NCBI GenBank assembly: GCA_937952395.1
Contig: CALFYV010000090.1
Coordinates: 434,001 to 498,000 of the forward strand
Length of the DNA: 64,000 nt
Source: an uncultured Bacteriovoracaceae bacterium
GTDB taxonomy: Bacteria; Bdellovibrionota; Bacteriovoracia; Bacteriovoracales; Bacteriovoracaceae
Direction: 5' to 3'
In this document: piece after piece, positions 56,660-64,000 of the stretch
Numbering within the stretch: position 1 is the stretch's first letter
Layout of the letters: every line of letters begins with the position of its first letter
Notes under the pieces: model-generated
What the model saw: the letters and a program-made list of their open reading frames with translations, nothing else
Database searches by the model: none
What the model was told of the DNA's origin: nothing
Translations under genes and position numbers: made by a program

Positions 56660-57652
56660 TCACTCGAATCCGAATTTTCCAGCAAAACGCTCGGCTACAT
56701 CGAGGATTTTGTCTTTTTCCGGCAACTCATCAACCAGATTTGATGGAAAGATAGAAGAACCATTCAAAGCCCCCAATAAAGCCCCTAACATAGAAGCATT
56801 AGAATCAGTATCGCCGCCAGCATTGATTACTTCATATAAATTATCAACGCTACAAGGATTATTGAGAAAAAATCCAAATGTAAACGGAATACTATTATAA
56901 CAATAGCAACTCCCACCGCCAAAGTCTTCAATCAACTTTTGTGTATCATGAGGCTCGGAAAATAACTTTTCAAACCTAGCGGTGATATCATCTTCGCTTT
57001 CATTATAGGTAATTAAAATCTCTTTTTCTTTTCGACATGCGGCAATCACAAACTCTTTAAGCTTTTCAATCATGGATTGAGAATTAGAAGGATTATATTT
57101 TAATGCAACAATAATAGCAAATACTTGGGACATTGTAGTACAAAGAGACATATGAGTATAATGGGTCATAAGATTTAATCGTCGAATAAACTTAAACCCC
57201 TCGGCCATCTTTGATTTGGATTTTCTAACACTGAAGAGATAAGCGGCGGCGGGTGCAATTTTCATTGCAACTCCATTCCCCAAACCACTTTGACCCTTAC
57301 CAGATTCAGACCAATGAGCACCATTGGCCAAATTTCTCACAGAATTGCGAGTAGAATTACCCCAGCCCATTGTAGATTCTTTTAGAGCGGCAATATGCCA
57401 TTCTTTTTGCGCTTCCATGCAAGCTGGTTTTTGCATTAAAGCTTCGGCAACAGCAACGGACAATTGTGTGTCATCCGTTGTCATTCCTGCCGGTTGCCCA
57501 TTGAACCATTTATGTCCATCAGGCACCTTGTATTCTTTTACATATCCATATGTTTCTTTAATTCTCTCTTGAGTCCATGACTCAACAGGCATGCCTAGTG
57601 CATCGCCAATAGCAATGCCTAGGAACATGCCTTTAATTTTATCTTTGTTCAT
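56660..57652 (-). CDS. ADP-ribosylglycohydrolase (DraG family)
   Basis: A 330-residue enzyme: GMFLGIAIGDALGMPVE at the N-terminus, MTTDDTQLS (first metal motif) and NAGGDTDSNASMLGALLGAL (second). These aspartates bind two Mg ions in DraG-like hydrolases that remove ADP-ribose from proteins or nucleic acids. Follows an AbrB-like regulator gene by two bases. Together with the PARP and macro domain it completes a writer-eraser set. Confidence 0.9.
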   Translation of the reverse strand: MNKDKIKGMFLGIAIGDALGMPVESWTQERIKETYGYVKEYKVPDGHKWFNGQPAGMTTDDTQLSVAVAEALMQKPACMEAQKEWHIAALKESTMGWGNSTRNSVRNLANGAHWSESGKGQSGLGNGVAMKIAPAAAYLFSVRKSKSKMAEGFKFIRRLNLMTHYTHMSLCTTMSQVFAIIVALKYNPSNSQSMIEKLKEFVIAACRKEKEILITYNESEDDITARFEKLFSEPHDTQKLIEDFGGGSCYCYNSIPFTFGFFLNNPCSVDNLYEVINAGGDTDSNASMLGALLGALNGSSIFPSNLVDELPEKDKILDVAERFAGKFGFE

Positions 57653-57654
57653 CT

Positions 57655-58332
57655 TTAACCATCATAATTCTTGACCAAGATGCAATCTACCCCTTGCACA
57701 TTGCCGACTTCAAAATCATAAGAATCGACATTTTCAAACACTTGGGCAAGACAAGGACGGGTTAGGCGAACGTTGCAGTTGTGGTCAACTGTATAAGTTG
57801 CCACTTGGTCATTTTTTGGTTGGGTGCGAGATACGGTCAAAGAATTACCTTCTTTGGCAACATAAGCCGTTTCATCAAAATTAAAACCCAATTGCCGCAT
57901 CAAAGCTGCGGGGATTGTGAGAGAACCACGAGCATCAACAGTATGCCCATCACCATTGTTAGTAGCAATAATGGCTGGAACGGGAATATCGATGGAATAA
58001 GGTCCAACAGCATTGTCAACCGGGGAATCTTTTCGCTGCAAAGGCACATAAGAGGCAGGATCGGCGCCAATTGGAAAGTAAACATAAGCTTCGGAAGGAG
58101 CGCCAACATCTTGCAACTTACGATCATAGCTGCTTCCAGCAATTTCAGACACAACACGATGAACATCATTTTTCAAATAACGATGACGGTGACAAGAAGG
58201 ATCATATTGACCTTGCCCTTTGAGGGTTTCTTGAACGGCCAAAGTAACATCAAAAGCCGTAAACAAAACGCCCAACTGAACCTTTTGTTCCACTTCTTGA
58301 CGAATAAGAGAAAGAGTAGCTGAATTACACAT
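57655..58332 (-). CDS. SpoVT/AbrB-like domain protein
   Basis: A 225-residue protein. Residues ~128-162 form an AbrB-type swapped-hairpin DNA-binding domain (HTVDARGSLTIPAALMRQLG). The first 70 residues are a helical domain (LIRQEVEQKVQLGVLFTAF, HRHRYLKNDVHRVV). It may regulate transcription of the DraG gene or others. Next to the DraG gene, separated by two bases. Confidence 0.7.
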   Translation of the reverse strand: MCNSATLSLIRQEVEQKVQLGVLFTAFDVTLAVQETLKGQGQYDPSCHRHRYLKNDVHRVVSEIAGSSYDRKLQDVGAPSEAYVYFPIGADPASYVPLQRKDSPVDNAVGPYSIDIPVPAIIATNNGDGHTVDARGSLTIPAALMRQLGFNFDETAYVAKEGNSLTVSRTQPKNDQVATYTVDHNCNVRLTRPCLAQVFENVDSYDFEVGNVQGVDCILVKNYDG

Positions 58333-58350
58333 TTTATAACCTCCAAAAAA

Positions 58351-58654
58351 TTAACTGCTGCCCCATTTCAATGCTTGATGAATTGCCCAAGTTAAGGCAA
58401 TTGCTTCTACTAGGACTGTAAACAAGCCCAAACCAATTCCGATAACAATATCTCTAGAAAAACTATTTGCATCGAAAATGTTTATCGGCGGTAGTACAAT
58501 CAAAATTTCCTTGGTAAAAAACCAAACAGGCATCAATGCCATTGATAAGTAAGATTGTAAAAATATCAAACAATTTAAATGTTAAAAGCTGACTCGTTAC
58601 TGCGACAAATAGGAATGTCAACGGGACTAAAATTAAAGCTTTTCGAACACTCAT
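58351..58654 (-). pseudogene. membrane protein split by a one-base frameshift, paralogue of 24189
   Basis: Frame one: MSVRKALILVPLTFLFVAV through FKLFDIF. Frame two: LQSYLSMALMPVWFFTKEIL to HQALKWGSS. Adding one T to the T5 run near 58556-58560 joins them into a ~100-residue three-helix protein that aligns along its length with the intact paralogue at 24189. So this is the same family with a single-base defect or a sequencing error. Confidence 0.75.
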
Positions 58655-58707
58655 TTTATCTTGATCTCTGATTGTTGTAAACTAGGCGGTGAATCGTGCT
58701 TTATGCA

Positions 58708-58736
58708 ATTATACCGTTCTTTTACAATCTTGTAAA
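58708..58736 (-). promoter_or_regulatory. sigma70-type promoter
   Basis: TTTACA (58736-58731), 17-nt spacer, TATAAT (58713-58708) on the minus strand, about 55 bases before the split membrane gene; it lies at the end of the homing endonuclease gene. Confidence 0.85.
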
Positions 58737-59732
58737 CTTGGGATGCTTCCACTTATAGGCCAAACTTGGGACGGGACACGGACCAATTATGTCATAAAAA
58801 ATATTTAATGAATTTGGCTTGATGCCCACTCTCCAACCAAACCCAGAATTACATTTATTTAAAGTTAATTTAAGATCAGGGAACATGTTGTGAATTTTGT
58901 CCACTAACATTTTTTGATCATTTTTATGAAAGCTTTCAGAACAAAATACAGCCCTTACTGAATTTTTACAAAATGAAGTAGAACCATCATCTAAAAACCA
59001 GTGAAGCAAAACAGTTGCATCTATTTTAAGATTTTTTGGAATAATTTTATTGTAATTATGTTCTTTGGGATACCATTCTTTATCAATTTTAGTTAGAGCC
59101 TCATGGGTTAAAGTCCTTAATGAAAAATATTTACAATATTTCCCATTGCACTCGTTTCCTCCCTCTTTTATTCTTTTTTCTTTGTTTTTTTCAAAAAGCA
59201 GATTTGCCACATACGTTATGTGGTCATAATTTTTATTTTTTTTAAAAAAGAACGCATTAGAATTACCCTGTCTATTATAACAACCTAATCCGCCGTCGCC
59301 CAATAAGCATCCAATAATAACACTTTGATTAAAGACAAAAAAATCTTCTTGTCTATTGAAAGTAATTCCTTCTTTAATCGATCTTATCTTAATATTATAT
59401 TTAATTAAAGCTTGTCTTGCCGAATTACATGTTTTTGCTCCTGCCAATTCTGATATTTTCGCAGTTGATAAGCCTTCTACTTCATATTTTTGTTTCAACC
59501 ATTTTTTATCATTTAATTTTTCATATTTACTTTTTCTTTCACTGCGAGATAATCGAATTTTATTGGAATCTTTCGACGATCTGATGGGTATTTTATTTCG
59601 AATCAAAGCCAGGCGAACAGCATCTTTTGAACAGCCTGCTATCGCCGCCATTTCAGACATTGAAAGCTGTTTTATTTCATACGCATTTTTCAACCAGTTA
59701 AAATCATATAATAAAGGATATCTCGTCGGCAT
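58722..59732 (-). CDS. LAGLIDADG-type homing endonuclease
   Basis: A 336-residue protein. Two copies of an N-terminal helix-turn-helix unit (LSMSEMAAIAGCSKDAVRLA; LSTAKISELAGAKTCNSARQ) precede a LAGLIDADG endonuclease with IIGCLLGDGGL and LLHWFLDDGS. The two helices contribute the catalytic aspartates. Free-standing, inserted beside the PARP gene. A hairpin precedes its start. AT-rich relative to neighbours, a sign of recent arrival. Confidence 0.85.
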   Translation of the reverse strand: MPTRYPLLYDFNWLKNAYEIKQLSMSEMAAIAGCSKDAVRLALIRNKIPIRSSKDSNKIRLSRSERKSKYEKLNDKKWLKQKYEVEGLSTAKISELAGAKTCNSARQALIKYNIKIRSIKEGITFNRQEDFFVFNQSVIIGCLLGDGGLGCYNRQGNSNAFFFKKNKNYDHITYVANLLFEKNKEKRIKEGGNECNGKYCKYFSLRTLTHEALTKIDKEWYPKEHNYNKIIPKNLKIDATVLLHWFLDDGSTSFCKNSVRAVFCSESFHKNDQKMLVDKIHNMFPDLKLTLNKCNSGFGWRVGIKPNSLNIFYDIIGPCPVPSLAYKWKHPKFTRL

Positions 59733-59734
59733 AA

Positions 59735-59769
59735 TATATACTTGTTCTTAAAATAAACACAAGTATATA
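59735..59769 (-). promoter_or_regulatory. 11-bp inverted repeat before the homing endonuclease start
   Basis: TATATACTTGT (59735-59745) and its complement ACAAGTATATA (59759-59769) flank 13 bases, ending two bases from the ATG at 59732. No ribosome site lies outside it. Such a hairpin could hide or expose the start region, as known for some phage homing endonuclease genes. Confidence 0.6.
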
Positions 59770-59773
59770 TGCA

Positions 59774-61360
59774 TTAAGCTACAAATTCGACAAGATATCT
59801 AAAACGATATTGTGGTTTCTTTAAAATAATCCACTCATTATTTTTAACTTGACTATGCCCTGCTTTACCAAAAATACAATGTGTACCATGTGGATACTCG
59901 GTGTAAGGAAAAGGACCAGGAGCAACATGCGGCACCCCTAAAATCACATCACAAAGAAACATAAATGCTCCCCTGCCCTTGATTGCTCCGTCGCCAGCAG
60001 ACCAATAGGCTGTTTTTAACGAAGTATATCCAGCACTCTTTTTAAAATCATCGGCATAATAAATCCCACCACCACCGCCGCTAAACATAGCCGCAGTGAG
60101 TTTTACATTAATTAATTCTTTGGGGAAACGAAATCCTTCTCGCAATAACCCTGAAACATTTACACTACGAGAGCCGTGAAACAATAATGCGGCATTGGTC
60201 TTTTTATATTTTATAAATTCCTGTGGGGATAGATCGGGACGATTGGTAGGCTGGTGATATGGTTTTTCTTTAAAATGTGCCGGCATGTTAGGTAGTTTTT
60301 CATTTATTTCTTTTTCAAATAATTGTTTTTCTTCTTTTCTCTCAACCGACCAAACATTTCTAATTTGAATTTTATCAATGTACTTATGTTTATTACGTGT
60401 GGCTCTAGGCATCCAGCTACCAATAAATTCGCCCAAAGGATGTTGTGGTGGCAACCACTCCATGTTAATTTGCATTCCACCAAACGGATCGTTACTTTGG
60501 ATTGAATCATTTTCTACAACAGAAAGCGCAGATTCAAATGCATCTAAATCTTGCTGCCAAAGGCCGATGTTGTTTTGAGATAAAATCCAGGTTTCGGGCT
60601 TAGTTCCTCTGTCTTTTTTCTTAGGAATACGACTATAAATATGGCGGGTTAGATTAATCAATTCTTTATCGTGAATTTGATTAGAAACATTATGGCCGAC
60701 AAATTTAACCCGAGAAAGAGCCGCAGATAGAATATCTCGCCCCTCATCAATTGCAGCTTGAGTCGGCAACGAATCGTCTGCCATTGAACCACGGGTATAA
60801 CTCACCGTGGCCACATTGATGTCTCGCATTAACTTGAAAGTTTCAGAATCACAAGTAGAAACTTTTCTAATTTTCTTAGCTTCGGGCCGAACTTTAGTTA
60901 GTCCATCCTGGTGTTTGATCGTGCGAGCATCTGGCAATCCAGTGGAGCGAGTTGCTTGAGGACGGACTAAATAGCAATCTTTTCCTGCTTTAGCCTGTAA
61001 AACACGCCCAAGAGTGGCGTGGTTTGCCCACTGGCCACGTTTGTCATTTTTTGCATGCAATTGTTTTTCATATTCTCGCTGTGCTTCGCTTTTCGAAGAA
61101 CACTCAATAAATTGAAATGAAGGATTCTTCGCTCCTTGACGACCCCATTCAAAGTAAGCATACCAATTGTTATTGATTTTACTTTGTGCAACACACCCAT
61201 GATAATACTTATTAGTATCTTTGCCTTCTTGAGTGAAACAACCCATATCACAAATCATGGTGTCGGTGAATTCACCATCTTTTGTGGCCGGGGGGCCAAA
61301 ACATGAAAAATCATTAAGGCCATGACCATATGGATATGTTTTTTGCGGCAATTTTGCCAT
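59774..61360 (-). CDS. poly(ADP-ribose) polymerase with WGR domain
   Basis: A 528-residue PARP. Residues ~45-110 form a WGR domain (YYHGCVAQSKINNNWYAYFE followed by WGRQG), which in eukaryotic PARP1 binds nucleic acid ends. The C-terminal ~140 residues are the PARP catalytic domain: ALLFHGSRSVNVSGLLREG (H of the triad), GGGIYYADDFKKSAGY (Y) and NNEWIILKK (E). A glutamate at the third position predicts chain-forming or mono-ADP-ribosyl transfer from NAD. The ATG at 61360 is chosen over an upstream codon. PARPs are uncommon in phages. Confidence 0.88.
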   Translation of the reverse strand: MAKLPQKTYPYGHGLNDFSCFGPPATKDGEFTDTMICDMGCFTQEGKDTNKYYHGCVAQSKINNNWYAYFEWGRQGAKNPSFQFIECSSKSEAQREYEKQLHAKNDKRGQWANHATLGRVLQAKAGKDCYLVRPQATRSTGLPDARTIKHQDGLTKVRPEAKKIRKVSTCDSETFKLMRDINVATVSYTRGSMADDSLPTQAAIDEGRDILSAALSRVKFVGHNVSNQIHDKELINLTRHIYSRIPKKKDRGTKPETWILSQNNIGLWQQDLDAFESALSVVENDSIQSNDPFGGMQINMEWLPPQHPLGEFIGSWMPRATRNKHKYIDKIQIRNVWSVERKEEKQLFEKEINEKLPNMPAHFKEKPYHQPTNRPDLSPQEFIKYKKTNAALLFHGSRSVNVSGLLREGFRFPKELINVKLTAAMFSGGGGGIYYADDFKKSAGYTSLKTAYWSAGDGAIKGRGAFMFLCDVILGVPHVAPGPFPYTEYPHGTHCIFGKAGHSQVKNNEWIILKKPQYRFRYLVEFVA

Positions 61361-61402
61361 TTTAAATCCCTTTAGTAATATCGTAACAAACACCTTAATT
61401 CT

Positions 61403-61918
61403 TTAGCTTTTTTTCTTCTTTTTCAGCTTTTTTGATTGATAAATATCTTGTATTTGGTCGTGTAAAAACACCATGATTTCTTGGTTGTCGCTGTTGTGGA
61501 AGTTAAAGGTAAAAGATGTTGGTCCCATCGGTTTAAATTTAGCCTTAGCCTTAGAGGGAACAACATCATAAAATTCCTTATCAATTTCATATTGTTGTTC
61601 ATACCAACACAAATAATCATCAATAGCATCGTCTCGGCAATCGCCTGCTGCTAATGGGACAATTTTAACATCTTGTTTCTTAGAATAAATTTCGTATTGA
61701 TTATCTCTTGCCGGATTGTAAAGCCCGAAAACTTCTATCGAAGCACCATTGTCGGTATGAATTAAAAATTCTTCAATCGGCAATTCCATCAAGGCTGTTT
61801 CATAACCAGCAAACCATTGCTGTGATTCGCACAACTCTTCTATCATGTCGAATGGAGAGCGTGCATTGACTTTAGCGGCTAAATAGCCTTCGTAATATGG
61901 ATCAGAAAATTGGTTCAC
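61403..61918 (-). CDS. hypothetical protein
   Basis: A 171-residue acidic protein with a lysine-rich C-terminal tail (SKKLKKKKKS). No membrane segment. Precedes the PARP gene, same strand, 42 bases apart. Unknown function. Confidence 0.6.
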   Translation of the reverse strand: MNQFSDPYYEGYLAAKVNARSPFDMIEELCESQQWFAGYETALMELPIEEFLIHTDNGASIEVFGLYNPARDNQYEIYSKKQDVKIVPLAAGDCRDDAIDDYLCWYEQQYEIDKEFYDVVPSKAKAKFKPMGPTSFTFNFHNSDNQEIMVFLHDQIQDIYQSKKLKKKKKS

Positions 61919-61920
61919 AA

Positions 61921-62241
61921 TTATGCCTCACTCACTGGCGGTAAAATCCCCAAATAATCTCGAATTGTCGCTTTGCAGTCCGAAGTGCCTTTACCATGCA
62001 TTTCCTCTGCAATTATATCGAAACACTCATGCAAGTAAGTTACAGCATGTTTGTAGCCACCATCAACGGAAAAATACCAATACTTTCCCGAAGGCGCTTT
62101 TTCAAATTGCAATGCATGATCTGTTTGGTTTGACACATAAATCCCTTTTTCCAAATCTCTTAATTCATCAAGACCTATGAATCCCATTTCGATTAACAGG
62201 TCTTGGGTAATTTCAAGCCCGGCTGTAACTTTAAGTGTCAT
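61921..62241 (-). CDS. hypothetical protein
   Basis: A 106-residue protein starting MTLKVTAGLEITQDLLIEMG, with YWYFSVDGGYKHAVTYLHEC. Ends two bases before the next gene. Not recognised. Confidence 0.6.
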   Translation of the reverse strand: MTLKVTAGLEITQDLLIEMGFIGLDELRDLEKGIYVSNQTDHALQFEKAPSGKYWYFSVDGGYKHAVTYLHECFDIIAEEMHGKGTSDCKATIRDYLGILPPVSEA

Positions 62242-62251
62242 TGTTTTCCCC

Positions 62252-62704
62252 TTACCGTTTCTTTTTCCTAAATTCCCAAGGTGGAATAGGATTTTTATCT
62301 AACCATAATCCTTTTTTGGCTTTACGTGCTTCTTCCTCTAAATCGCCATAAGATTTATCTTTAGAATAATCGTCGTATTGCCAAGCATATCCCGCTCGAA
62401 CTAATTCTTTATTCAAAACCCTTCCATCAGGAAGGATTACAATAGCGATTAGACGATGATATCGATCCCAACCGCCATTTTTAATTTCCACTTTTTTGCC
62501 AAAAACTAATTCAGAAGTATATTTCTTTGCTTGGGTGTGAAAGGGTTGTTTTCGCTCAGGGCAATCAATTTCTGCAAGACGAACCTTAACTTCCTCTCCA
62601 TCTTGAAGAATTTTAATGGTATCCCCATCAATGATTCCAATTACTTTGGGATCGTTGGAGCCACAACCAGAAAGCAACAGAATAAGAATTAAAATATATT
62701 TCAT
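62252..62704 (-). CDS. thermonuclease (SNase-like) lipoprotein
   Basis: The 150-residue product has a short lipoprotein signal ending LLSGC, followed by an SNase domain: GIIDGDTIKILQDGEEVKVR (D and R), LAEIDCPE (catalytic glutamate region), YHRLIAIVILPDGRVLN (R) and YAWQYDDYSKD. It would cut DNA or RNA outside the inner membrane; possible roles are nucleotide scavenging or blocking competing phage DNA. The ATG at 62704 overlaps the oxygenase stop. Confidence 0.85.
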   Translation of the reverse strand: MKYILILILLLSGCGSNDPKVIGIIDGDTIKILQDGEEVKVRLAEIDCPERKQPFHTQAKKYTSELVFGKKVEIKNGGWDRYHRLIAIVILPDGRVLNKELVRAGYAWQYDDYSKDKSYGDLEEEARKAKKGLWLDKNPIPPWEFRKKKR

Positions 62705-63024
62705 TTTAATGCCCAACCTAAAGATAGCACATATCTTGTTCCACTCAAAACTTCAGATACACTGTGCTCATGTATATCGGGTCTAAAAAACTTTATCCTA
62801 CTAGTGTTAATAAAAGCATCTGGACAGATAAACTCACCGCCCTCTACTTTCTTTAGCACTACATTTAACCGAAAATGTTTTCGATTTGATACGGCATCAA
62901 CATGCTTCTTGATATAGGCCCCCTGTTTATATCGCAACAAATACAAATCAAAGAATATGAACCGACAAAGAGTTAGCTTTTCATATCCAGAATTTTGTCT
63001 GCCAAGTTTCCACTTGAAACTCAT
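62701..63024 (-). CDS. 2OG-Fe(II) oxygenase
   Basis: The 107-residue product has LRYKQGAYIKKHVDAVSN (H-x-D iron ligands), FRLNVVLKKVEGGEF and FFRPDIHEHSVSEVLSGTRY with the distal H and R that bind iron and 2-oxoglutarate, as in prolyl-4-hydroxylase-like enzymes common in marine T4-like phages. Shorter than average. The ATG 63024 forms TGATG with the gene upstream. Confidence 0.78.
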   Translation of the reverse strand: MSFKWKLGRQNSGYEKLTLCRFIFFDLYLLRYKQGAYIKKHVDAVSNRKHFRLNVVLKKVEGGEFICPDAFINTSRIKFFRPDIHEHSVSEVLSGTRYVLSLGWALK

Positions 63025-63281
63025 CAAAAAGTTCCTGCGGACGACATGCAAACACCTTTGTCATTATAAATATAAAACTTCTGCATTTGCACGCCTTTGC
63101 TGGCTTTAGAAATATAATCCTTAGCTTCTTCTAATGTATCGCAATCCCTATCCACCCAATCGCCGCCATCAAAAGTGTCAACAGCCACAATACGGAATTT
63201 ATCTTTCGGGGCACAACGAGAAAAATCTACATCAATTCCTCGATTGCCACCTTCATTTGTTGGTCGTGGATCGTAAGGCAT
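63024..63281 (-). CDS. hypothetical protein
   Basis: An 85-residue protein (VAVDTFDGGDWVDRDCDTLE, KFYIYNDKGVCM). GAGGAG precedes its ATG and the promoter at 63314 drives it. Unknown. Confidence 0.6.
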   Translation of the reverse strand: MPYDPRPTNEGGNRGIDVDFSRCAPKDKFRIVAVDTFDGGDWVDRDCDTLEEAKDYISKASKGVQMQKFYIYNDKGVCMSSAGTF

Positions 63282-63311
63282 AATTTACTCCTCTCAAAAA
63301 AAAGACCGCTT

Positions 63312-63971
63312 CTATTTTACCACGGAAGAGGCCGAATGTAAACTACACAACTTGTTTGGAATAATCTCAGAATGCGCCCAATGAGAATCGGTTTGAACAT
63401 GGTTTTCACGAACAAACTTCGCTACACTTTTATCAAATTCATCAAGAGAAAATCGATCTGCCAAGCGGACTACATATCCTTCTTGTTCAAGACCGTAGAA
63501 AGACTTGCCTTTCCAGCATTTGAGGATTTCTGTCTCGTCCCAAAGACCTTCATAAAGAATTGGGACTGTCTTAATTCCTAGAAGATCAGCCCAATCTTCT
63601 GTCTCGTCCCATGAAAGACAAGTGTTCTCATGCCAAATAGAAAACATGAGAAAATAAGAAGGTAGAGAATCATAAAAGATAGAATGTTTAGCATATAAGT
63701 TCTCGCCACACACTCTGTAGCCAAATGGAATGTCTACTCCTATTTCTCCATGAAGATTTTTCACCCAGTTGCGGGAATTATGGTGTTTAGAATCAATAGA
63801 TCGAGCATGAATATAATCACAATACAGAGTGGTATTCTCACCATCTAACTTTTCTGAAACCACTACGTGTTTACCAACAAAATGCTCAGTAGAATCTAGC
63901 ATTTTGTCATCAGTGGTGACAGTTTGAGAAAACGGCAAGTGTTTTGTACGTGGGTATTTGACGTAGTTCAT
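63312..63971 (-). CDS. RNA ligase family protein
   Basis: A 219-residue ligase: motif I VVSEKLDGENTTLY (lysine at ~41), a motif III-like FGYRVCGENLYAKHSI, FLMFSIW, and motif IV QEGYVVRL with motif V KFVRENHV. This is a third subfamily relative to the ligases at 11831 and 12991. It should adenylate and seal RNA ends. A GTG at 63980 is a weaker alternative start. Confidence 0.85.
   Translation of the reverse strand: MNYVKYPRTKHLPFSQTVTTDDKMLDSTEHFVGKHVVVSEKLDGENTTLYCDYIHARSIDSKHHNSRNWVKNLHGEIGVDIPFGYRVCGENLYAKHSIFYDSLPSYFLMFSIWHENTCLSWDETEDWADLLGIKTVPILYEGLWDETEILKCWKGKSFYGLEQEGYVVRLADRFSLDEFDKSVAKFVRENHVQTDSHWAHSEIIPNKLCSLHSASSVVK
63314..63342 (-). promoter_or_regulatory. sigma70-type promoter
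   Basis: TTTACA (63342-63337), 17-nt spacer, TAAAAT (63319-63314) on the minus strand, inside the end of the RNA ligase gene and ahead of the gene at 63281. Confidence 0.75.
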
Positions 63972-64000
63972 AATAGGCACCGTGCTTTCAGGAGAGATTA

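Noticed and set aside
1..64000. Genome-wide reassignment of TAG to an amino acid because of the CUA tRNA
   Set aside because: TAG ends several genes whose boundaries fit downstream starts or promoters, so only partial suppression is plausible.

Overview
The window looks like the accessory-rich part of a very large tailed phage genome, probably with T4-like ancestry and a Gram-negative host. Genes are small and tightly packed, almost all on the minus strand, and many are coupled by ATGA or TAATG overlaps. Phage-type enzymes are abundant: three RNA ligases, a polynucleotide kinase-phosphatase, a DenV-like glycosylase, homing and HNH endonucleases, an R2K-type ATP-grasp enzyme and a phage sigma factor. 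T4-like late-promoter boxes (ATAAATA or CTAAATA) lie in front of likely virion genes. Host sigma70-type promoters with an unusually constant TTTACA-17 nt-TATAAT form precede accessory genes. No terminase, portal or capsid gene is present, so the phage assignment rests on context. Lipoprotein signals, Tat signals and OmpA domains point to a diderm host.

Layout. 1-14.4 kb: a partial CsrA-like zinc-ribbon protein, a macro-domain protein, many unknowns, the long plus-strand gene at 3502, a nucleotidyltransferase, a DenV-like gene, DUF3228 and two RNA ligases. 14.7-26 kb: GNAT, ArdC-type antirestriction protein, RuvB-like AAA+ ATPase, sigma-70-like factor and a ParB-like protein. Small genes here are punctuated by six copies of a 15-bp motif, followed by an iteron-like repeat. 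26-34 kb: a repeat-rich divergent control region, an HNH protein, M28 peptidase, ATP-grasp enzyme, AAA+ ATPase, beta-helix virion-type protein and kinase-phosphatase. 34-48 kb: an unusual envelope-directed block with a site-2 protease, a complete NitT/TauT-like ABC importer, two Tat-signal proteins, a PspA-like protein, small membrane proteins, a vWA protein and two solute-binding-OmpA fusions. 48-64 kb: an Acb1-like 2H phosphoesterase, HNH, HD, a peptidyl-tRNA-hydrolase-like gene with an in-frame amber codon, a PrkA-tail-like protein, a tRNA with a CUA anticodon, ADP-ribosylglycohydrolase, AbrB-like protein, homing endonuclease, WGR-PARP, secreted nuclease, 2OG oxygenase and a third RNA ligase.

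How the parts may work together. (1) The PARP (writer) with the ADP-ribosylglycohydrolase and macro-domain protein (erasers) suggests reversible ADP-ribosylation during infection. (2) Three RNA ligases and a kinase-phosphatase would repair RNA cut by host nucleases. (3) The 34-48 kb block appears to equip the infected cell with an importer and a membrane-stress or periplasmic sensing apparatus; this is the best candidate for an undescribed system. (4) ArdC-like and Acb1-like proteins are probable counter-defences.

Caution: at least four reading frames appear broken by single-base indels, three of them at short homopolymers. Sequencing error or real decay must be separated before these genes are called pseudogenes.
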